Part shown: positions 58,743 through 64,000 of the stretch, in pieces
How the letters are laid out: each line of letters begins with the position of its first letter
Numbering within the stretch: position 1 is the first letter of the stretch
Origin: DATARH01 sp036489765
Lineage (GTDB): Bacteria; Pseudomonadota; Alphaproteobacteria; ATCC43930; CGMCC-115725
Reading direction: 5' to 3'
DNA: 64,000 nucleotides
Assembly (NCBI GenBank): GCA_036489765.1
Contig: DASXFE010000078.1
Location: forward strand, 62,001-126,000
Notes under the pieces: model-generated
Seen by the model: only the letters and a program-made list of their open reading frames with translations
What the model was told of the DNA's origin: nothing
Databases searched by the model: none
Program-made: the position numbers and the translations under genes

Positions 58743-59082
58743 GACCGGCTTCCATTCGGGGGCGAGGCGTCGATCGGCTTTTGAGGGGATAAGGCTGGGC
58801 AGTTCGCCATCACCACGGCACGATGACCCTCGCGCCGTCACGGAAAGAGCGAACATTCCCGCCTTCAACACGCCGACCTCTCGACCCGGTTCACTGACGT
58901 TGCGGGACAGAGAGTGCGGCCGATCGGGGTAAGCGCTCTATGAGGCGGGTCCTAATTCTTCCAAATCGTTCCAAAGCGCGCCGGCCAAAGCGCGCAGGCC
59001 AAAGCGCGAAGGGCTGCGGCTCCCGGCAGGCGGGCTGCGGTTTCCGCGGCGTTCGGTTATGATCGCGGTGGGGGAGTGACGG
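58743..59082. other. Noncoding stretch with likely divergent promoters
   Basis: These 340 bases separate the divergent permease (58742) and CadC-like regulator (59083) genes. I find no gene here. It contains the 14-base tandem repeat described separately and the AT-rich stretch CCTAATTCTTCCAAATCG near 58950-58969. Promoters for both genes probably lie here. Confidence 0.6.
58971..59012. repeat. Three tandem 14-base units upstream of the regulator
   Basis: The units at 58971, 58985 and 58999 share CCAAAGCGCG and a GG end, varying in the two bases between. They lie about 70 bases before the start codon of the CadC-like regulator and may be binding sites for it or another regulator. A related half-site CCAAATCG occurs just upstream. 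Confidence 0.65.
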
Positions 59083-60663
59083 ATGAGCCCTGGCGCCTCG
59101 ATCGATAGCCTTCTGTTCGAGGGGTTCCGCCTCGAACCGACGGGCCTATTCCAGGTTGACGAGGCCGGCGTGATGTCGCCCGTGTCGCTTGGCTCGCGGG
59201 CATTCGACCTGCTTCACGTCCTGGTGCAGCGACAGGGCGAGATCGTGTCGAAGGACGTGATCATGAACGCGGTCTGGCCCGGCCTCGCGATCGAGGAAGG
59301 CAACCTCACCGTACAGATTTCGGCGTTGCGCCGCGCTCTCGACCAGGGTCGCTCGCAGGGCAGCTGCATCCAGACGATCCCGGGCCGCGGTTACCGCTTT
59401 GTGGCGCCGGTGGTTCGCGCCGACGTGGCGACCGAGATCGCGGCGCTGGAGCCGGCGCTGCCCGACAAGCCGTCGATCGCGGTGCTGCCTTTTGCCAATA
59501 TGAGCGGCGATCCCGAGCAGGAATATTTCGCCGACGGCGTGGTCGAGGAGATCATTACCGCCCTGTCGCGCATCGCCTGGCTGTTCGTGATCGCGCGCAA
59601 TTCGAGCTTTATCTACAAGGGCCAGAACGTCGACATCAAACGGGTCGGGCGCGAGCTGGGGGTGCGCTACGTGCTAGAAGGGTCGGTGCGGCGGTCGGCC
59701 CGGCGTGTACGCATCACCGCCCAGCTGATCGATGCGACAACGGGGGCGCATCTTTGGGCCGACCGCTTCGACGGGCGGCTGGAGGATGTCTTCGAGCTTG
59801 AGGACAAGGTAGCGATCGCCGCCGCCGGCATCATCGAGCCGACCCTCGAGGTCGCGGAAATCCATCGCTCGATGGCGCGGCGCACGACCGATCTGACGAC
59901 CTACGACATCTACCTTCGGGCGCTGTCGCTGGTCTGGGGCTGGAACCGGGAGGGGGTCACCGCGGGGATGGAGATCCTGGCCCGCGCGATCGCCCGTGAT
60001 CCGCAATATGCGCCGGTGCTGGCGCTGTCGGCGGCGGCTCACACGAACCTGCACGTCAACGACTGGACCGACGACCCCGCCGCCACGCGCGAGACCGCCG
60101 TCGATCACGCCCGCCGGGCGCTGGCCTGCCATGACGACGATCCCAACGTCCTCGGCTTCGTCGCGCGAACCTTCGGGTATTTCGGCGAGGATATCGGCGC
60201 CGCGATCGCCCTCATCGATCGGGCCTTGGTGCTCAACCCCAGCTTTGCCCGCGGCTGGGTGTCGCGCGGATGGCTCCGGCTCTGGGCCGGCCTGCCCGAG
60301 CCGGCGATCGAGGATTTCGAGACGTCGCTCCGGTTGAGCCCGCATGTCCGCGCCGCCGACCGGCTGATGGGGCTCGGCGTCGCCTATTTTTTCGCCCGCC
60401 GTCTCGACGAGGCCGAGGCGATGTTGCTGCGCTCGCTGCAAGGTTATCCGAAATGGCCGCCGACCTACCGCTTTCTCGCCGCCGCCCACGCCCATCGCGG
60501 CCAGCTCGACGAGGCCCGCCGGGTGATCGGAACGCTGAAGACACTGACCGACGTGTTGATCCCCCCAGCCCACCACTGGCGCCGTGCCGAGGACCGCGAG
60601 TTCTACGTCGCCGGCCTCCGTCTCGCGATCGGCGACCCTGAGCCGCCGGCCGAACAGGGCTGA
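59083..60663 (+). CDS. CadC-type winged-helix regulator with TolB-like and TPR regions
   Basis: A 526-residue protein with an N-terminal OmpR/CadC winged helix (about 10-108; GSRAFDLLHVLVQRQGEIVS and PGRGYRFVAPVV), a TolB-like segment (about 125-220; IAVLPFANMSGDPEQEYFAD and RYVLEGSVRRSARRVR) and tetratricopeptide-like helical repeats to the end. This arrangement is frequent in alphaproteobacteria and is often annotated as adenylate cyclase, though no cyclase domain is present. It has no transmembrane helix. It would bind DNA and respond to a peptide or small ligand through its repeats. The ATG at 59083 has GGGGGAGTGA upstream. Targets may be the divergent permease or itself. Confidence 0.86.
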   Translation: MSPGASIDSLLFEGFRLEPTGLFQVDEAGVMSPVSLGSRAFDLLHVLVQRQGEIVSKDVIMNAVWPGLAIEEGNLTVQISALRRALDQGRSQGSCIQTIPGRGYRFVAPVVRADVATEIAALEPALPDKPSIAVLPFANMSGDPEQEYFADGVVEEIITALSRIAWLFVIARNSSFIYKGQNVDIKRVGRELGVRYVLEGSVRRSARRVRITAQLIDATTGAHLWADRFDGRLEDVFELEDKVAIAAAGIIEPTLEVAEIHRSMARRTTDLTTYDIYLRALSLVWGWNREGVTAGMEILARAIARDPQYAPVLALSAAAHTNLHVNDWTDDPAATRETAVDHARRALACHDDDPNVLGFVARTFGYFGEDIGAAIALIDRALVLNPSFARGWVSRGWLRLWAGLPEPAIEDFETSLRLSPHVRAADRLMGLGVAYFFARRLDEAEAMLLRSLQGYPKWPPTYRFLAAAHAHRGQLDEARRVIGTLKTLTDVLIPPAHHWRRAEDREFYVAGLRLAIGDPEPPAEQG

Positions 60664-60794
60664 CGGCGCGCGCGGTTTGACGCGGCATACCTCTTGCGCA
60701 TGCGCGGGCGTTGATGTCTCTCTTTGCCTCAGGCATCATCGAGATAAGTCAGTATTTATGACCAGTCTGCAGAGGCTTGGTCCGGGAATCGAGG

Positions 60795-62246
60795 ATGGGC
60801 AAGCCGACCGGCTTTCTTGAGGTCGAACGCGAGGACCGCCACTACGACGACGTGGCGGAGCGCGTGCACCACTGGCGCGAGTTCTTGCACCCGCTGCCGG
60901 AGCCGGCGCTGCGCGCCCAGGCTTCGCGCTGCATGGATTGCGGCATCCCGTTCTGCCACCAGGGTTGCCCGGTCAACAACATCATCCCGGACTGGAACAA
61001 CCTCGTTTACCGGGGTCAGTGGCGGAACGCGCTGGCGGTGCTGCATTCGACCAACAATTTCCCCGAATTCACCGGCCGCATCTGCCCGGCGCCGTGCGAG
61101 GCATCCTGCACGCTCAACATTGACGAGAACCCGGTCACGATCAAAACGATCGAATGCGCGATCGTCGACCGCGGCTGGGCCGAGGGCTGGATCGTGCCGC
61201 AGGTGCCGGCGCGCAAGACCGGAAAGCGGGTCGCAGTCGTCGGCTCGGGTCCGGCCGGGATGGCCTGCGCCCAGCAACTGGCGCGCGCCGGGCATGCTGT
61301 GACGCTGTTTGAAAAGAACGACCGCATCGGTGGGCTGCTCCGCTACGGCATCCCCGATTTCAAGATGGAAAAGCACCTCATCGACCGCCGCGTGACCCAG
61401 ATGTCGGCCGAGGGGGTGGAGTTCCGTCCGTCGGCCGAGGTTGGGGTGGTCGTTTCGGTGGACCAGCTTCTCGGCGAATATGATGCGATCGCGCTGACCG
61501 GGGGCGCCGAGTGGGCGCGTGACCTCGATGTGCCCGGCCGTGATCTTGTCGGCATCCATTACGCGATGGAATTCCTGCCCCAGCAGAACAAGCGCAACGC
61601 CGGGGACAACGAGGCAAAAGCCGCGCCGGCCGGGACGATCACGGCCAAGGACAAGCATGTCCTGGTGATCGGCGGCGGCGATACCGGGTCGGACTGCATC
61701 GGCACCTCGACCCGCCAGGGCGCGGCCTCGATCACCCAACTCGAAATCCTGCCGCGGCCGCCCGACCATGAAAACAAGCCGCTGACCTGGCCCGACTGGC
61801 CGCTGAAGATGCGCACCTCGTCGTCGCAGGAGGAAGGGTGCGAGCGCGACTGGTCGGTGCTGACCAAGCGCGCGGCCGGCGCTGGCGGCCGGGTCACCGG
61901 GCTCGAATGCGTACGCATCGATTGGGGCAAGGACGCGAGCGGCCGCTTCCAGATGCAGGAGGTCGCCGGCAGCGAATTCATGCTGAAGGCCGACCTCGTG
62001 CTGCTGGCGATGGGGTTCCTCGGTCCCCGACGGCCGGGAATGATCGAGCAGTCCGGCGTTGCGCTCGACCCGCGCGGCAACATCGCCGCCGACACCGTCG
62101 ACTACCAGACCTCGATCCCGCGCATCTTCGCCGCCGGCGACATGCGCCGCGGGCAGTCCCTCGTCGTCTGGGCCATCCGCGAGGGCCGCCAGTGCGCCCG
62201 CGCCATCGACCAGTCCCTGATGGGCACGACGACCCTACCGCGATAG
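60795..62246 (+). CDS. gltD: Glutamate synthase small subunit (NADPH)
   Basis: A 483-residue iron-sulfur flavoprotein. The N-terminal cysteine motifs for the 4Fe-4S clusters are CMDCGIPFCHQGCP and CPAPCEASC. The FAD motif GSGPAG follows near residue 150 and the NADPH motif VIGGGDTGSDCIG near 295. It passes electrons from NADPH to the large subunit, which makes glutamate from glutamine and 2-oxoglutarate. The ATG at 60795 has a weak GAGG; an earlier TTG is not needed. No gltB large subunit lies next to it, so it may be encoded elsewhere. The ICMT-like gene converges just after the stop. Confidence 0.92.
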   Translation: MGKPTGFLEVEREDRHYDDVAERVHHWREFLHPLPEPALRAQASRCMDCGIPFCHQGCPVNNIIPDWNNLVYRGQWRNALAVLHSTNNFPEFTGRICPAPCEASCTLNIDENPVTIKTIECAIVDRGWAEGWIVPQVPARKTGKRVAVVGSGPAGMACAQQLARAGHAVTLFEKNDRIGGLLRYGIPDFKMEKHLIDRRVTQMSAEGVEFRPSAEVGVVVSVDQLLGEYDAIALTGGAEWARDLDVPGRDLVGIHYAMEFLPQQNKRNAGDNEAKAAPAGTITAKDKHVLVIGGGDTGSDCIGTSTRQGAASITQLEILPRPPDHENKPLTWPDWPLKMRTSSSQEEGCERDWSVLTKRAAGAGGRVTGLECVRIDWGKDASGRFQMQEVAGSEFMLKADLVLLAMGFLGPRRPGMIEQSGVALDPRGNIAADTVDYQTSIPRIFAAGDMRRGQSLVVWAIREGRQCARAIDQSLMGTTTLPR

Positions 62247-62247
62247 C

Positions 62248-62826
62248 TCAAAACACCCCGGGCACTAGCGCGCTGCTGTGGCGCTTGTACTCGCCGTACT
62301 CCGGAAAGGTCTCACTCATCCGCGTTTCTTCGGCGTGGACGCGGAAGAGGACCCCGATGAGAGCGAAGACGAGGGCGAGGAAGCCGCGCCATTCGGCGAC
62401 CGCGAGGGCGCTGCCAAGGAGGGCGAGGAGCATTCCCGAGTAGATCGGATGGCGTACGAGGCGATAGGGGCCGGTGCGGATCAGGGCGTGGTCTTCCTTG
62501 AGAACGACCTTGCTCGACCAGTTGCGGCCCAAATGCACCCGCGCCCAGCAGGCGTAACCGATCCCGGCGGCGACAAGCACGGCGCCGATCAACGGCAGAA
62601 TAGGCCCCGGCGACCAGAGCGGCGCAGTCAGCGCCGCCGGCTCCCAGCGCGGGGCCAGCCACAGCACGGTGCAGATAAAGAATGGAATGCTGTGGAGGGA
62701 CTCGGAGCCGGGGGATTGGCGCCAGCGCGTGCGCTTGGTGTCGCGCGCGGCAACCAGCCAATAGATCACCCAGGCGATCCACATCGCCGGGATCGCCGCT
62801 CTGACAAAATCTCTGACCACGCTCAC
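62248..62826 (-). CDS. Isoprenylcysteine methyltransferase-family membrane protein
   Basis: A 192-residue protein with about four hydrophobic helices. The family signature is GPYRLVRHPIYSGMLLALLG near residue 118, and the C-terminal EE...FPEYGEYKRH segment completes the SAM-binding end. Members methylate isoprenylcysteine, phospholipids or other membrane substrates. The GTG at 62826 is used as start; a second GTG two codons later is also possible. It converges on gltD with one base between stops, and is divergent from the dioxygenase gene (55-base gap). The substrate is unknown. Confidence 0.84.
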   Translation of the reverse strand: MSVVRDFVRAAIPAMWIAWVIYWLVAARDTKRTRWRQSPGSESLHSIPFFICTVLWLAPRWEPAALTAPLWSPGPILPLIGAVLVAAGIGYACWARVHLGRNWSSKVVLKEDHALIRTGPYRLVRHPIYSGMLLALLGSALAVAEWRGFLALVFALIGVLFRVHAEETRMSETFPEYGEYKRHSSALVPGVF

Positions 62827-62881
62827 CTCTGCGTCGCCGATCTGCTATCATACGGCTCGGCAATTCGGCGAGGAGCGCGAC

Positions 62882-63934
62882 ATGGGCGAGATTCTCGGCA
62901 TTGGCGTCACCCACTATCCCGGCCTCATCCAGCCTGACGAGCAGATGGCGGGGCTGTTGAACCGCACGCTCAACAGCGACCAAGTCCCGGACGCAAAAAA
63001 AGATCCGAAGACGTGGCCCGCGGCAATGCGCGACGAGTGGAAGGACCCGGTGGCGTCGGCCAAGCATCACCGTGCCCGCCTGGTCAACGGGTTCCGCGAG
63101 GCCCGCAAGGCGCTCGACGAGTTCAAGCCCGATTTCGTCGTGATCTTCGGCGACGACCAGTACGAGAATTTCCGCGAGGAGGGGGTCCCCTCCTTCTGCG
63201 TTTTCCTGCAGGAGGAGACCGAGTCGCATCCGTTCGCCCGCTACTTCATGGGCAACACCAATGTCTGGGGCGAAGGCAAGGAAACGGTCATCAAGACCAA
63301 GGGCCACAAGGCCGGCGCCTCGTATCTCGCGGCAAAGCTGATCGAGGCGGATTACGACGTCAGCTACGCCTACAAGATGCGTTACGAGAACGGGCTGCCG
63401 CACGCCTTTATCAACACGGTGATGTATCTCGACTACGATCGGCAGGGCTTTCCGTATCCGGTCGTGCCGTTTCACGTGAACTGCTACGGGTCCTCCGTGA
63501 TCGCCAAGCGCGGCTCGACCGCGCACCTGACCGGCGATGCCGACCCCGACCTGGTCGATCCGCCGGGCCCCAACCCGCGGCGCTGCTTCGATGTCGGCGG
63601 GGCGATCGCACGGTTGCTGTCGGACAGCCCGTGGCGCGTTGCGCTGATCGCGTCGTCGAGCTGGTCGCATGCGTTCCTGACGCCGAAAAACCACTACCTC
63701 TATCCCGACAACGCCGGCGACCGCGCCCGCTACGACGAGCTCGCCTCGGGCAAGCTCAACCGCTGGCGCGAGCTGACCACGGCGCAGATCGAGGATGCCG
63801 GCCAGCAGGAATTCCTCAACTGGGTCACGCTCGGCGGCGCCATGAGCGAGTTGAAGCGCGAGCCTCAGATCATCGACTACGTCGAGAGCTACATCTTCAA
63901 CTCCGACAAGTGCTTCGCGGTTTTCAAGCCGTAG
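62882..63934 (+). CDS. LigB-type extradiol ring-cleavage dioxygenase
   Basis: A 350-residue class III extradiol dioxygenase (LigB superfamily). The first metal histidine lies in IGVTHYPGLI and the acidic/His-like region in FGDDQYENFREE; the C-terminal ASSSWSHAFL has the catalytic His. Such enzymes cleave catechol or protocatechuate rings next to the hydroxyls using iron(II) and oxygen; many family members act on gallate or on other substrates and have no known ring. The ATG at 62882 has GAGGAGCG upstream. No partner subunit is visible before the right edge. The remaining 66 bases hold no gene I can support. Confidence 0.82.
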   Translation: MGEILGIGVTHYPGLIQPDEQMAGLLNRTLNSDQVPDAKKDPKTWPAAMRDEWKDPVASAKHHRARLVNGFREARKALDEFKPDFVVIFGDDQYENFREEGVPSFCVFLQEETESHPFARYFMGNTNVWGEGKETVIKTKGHKAGASYLAAKLIEADYDVSYAYKMRYENGLPHAFINTVMYLDYDRQGFPYPVVPFHVNCYGSSVIAKRGSTAHLTGDADPDLVDPPGPNPRRCFDVGGAIARLLSDSPWRVALIASSSWSHAFLTPKNHYLYPDNAGDRARYDELASGKLNRWRELTTAQIEDAGQQEFLNWVTLGGAMSELKREPQIIDYVESYIFNSDKCFAVFKP

Positions 63935-64000
63935 CCCGGCGCCGAACCCTGACCCGGCGATCCCCGGATCTTCGTCGGGCACCTGCCGTCTCCCGCTGAT

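Noticed and set aside
59083..60663. Adenylate cyclase annotation for the CadC-like regulator
   Set aside because: Related proteins are often so labelled, but no class III cyclase residues are present; the winged helix, TolB-like and TPR parts fill the length.

Overview
The window is strongly GC-rich and densely coded, with many start/stop overlaps. The gene families present (a multi-CheW chemosensory operon, a YcaO-TfuA pair, CaiB-type CoA transferases, a CadC/TolB/TPR regulator and REP-like hairpins) suggest an alphaproteobacterium. There is no rRNA or other taxonomic marker, so this is inference. One tRNA gene is present: tRNA-Ser(CGA) on the minus strand at 32369-32460.

Layout. (1) 1-16.7 kb is a surface polysaccharide locus. 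A minus-strand operon carries a BY-kinase-like ATPase, a Wzx-type flippase, a GT4 glycosyltransferase, an FAD monooxygenase and an ATP-grasp protein cut by the left edge. Around it lie a GMC oxidoreductase, aldo/keto reductase, PAP2 phosphatase, polysaccharide deacetylase, several glycosyltransferases (one fused to a methyltransferase), a DegT aminotransferase and a PglD-like acetyltransferase. (2) 16.7-30.1 kb is catabolic and patchy: hydrolase, TauE/SafE permease, SDR, VOC protein, Baeyer-Villiger monooxygenase, isochorismatase-fold protein, ACMSD-like amidohydrolase, NHL propeller, an Ltp2-like thiolase with a DUF35 partner, and a double CaiB CoA transferase. REP-like hairpins and two gene wrecks interrupt it. 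(3) 30.2-32.5 kb holds a frameshifted TibC-type heptosyltransferase and a sulfotransferase without a start codon, next to the tRNA. (4) 32.8-44.1 kb is a chemosensory operon: MCP, CheR, a triple-CheW protein, CheB, CheY, CheA, a mini CheW-like protein and a GAF-PAS class III adenylate cyclase, preceded by an exported ABM-domain protein. (5) 44.1-49.6 kb is a complete, overlapping CMP-pseudaminic acid cassette (pseB-pseC-pseF-pseGH-pseI), followed by a methyltransferase and an unassigned 595-residue glycosyltransferase-like protein.

(6) 52.4-58.7 kb is the most unusual part. A small protein with a Gly/Cys-rich, Pro-tailed C-terminus overlaps a YcaO gene, which overlaps a TfuA gene. This is the enzyme pair known for backbone thioamide formation in RiPPs. 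Facing it are a secreted zinc metallopeptidase, a secreted copper amine oxidase, a one-helix membrane protein and a second TauE/SafE permease. I read the first three genes as a candidate undescribed RiPP system, with the facing genes as possible accessories. (7) 58.9-64 kb has a CadC-like regulator with a tandem repeat upstream, the glutamate synthase small subunit without its large subunit, an isoprenylcysteine-type methyltransferase and a LigB-type dioxygenase.

How the parts may work together: regions 1, 3 and 5 all serve surface glycan synthesis or glycosylation. Region 4 is a self-contained sensory pathway whose last gene predicts cAMP output. Region 2 looks like coenzyme-A-linked breakdown of cyclic ketone or steroid/terpenoid-like compounds.
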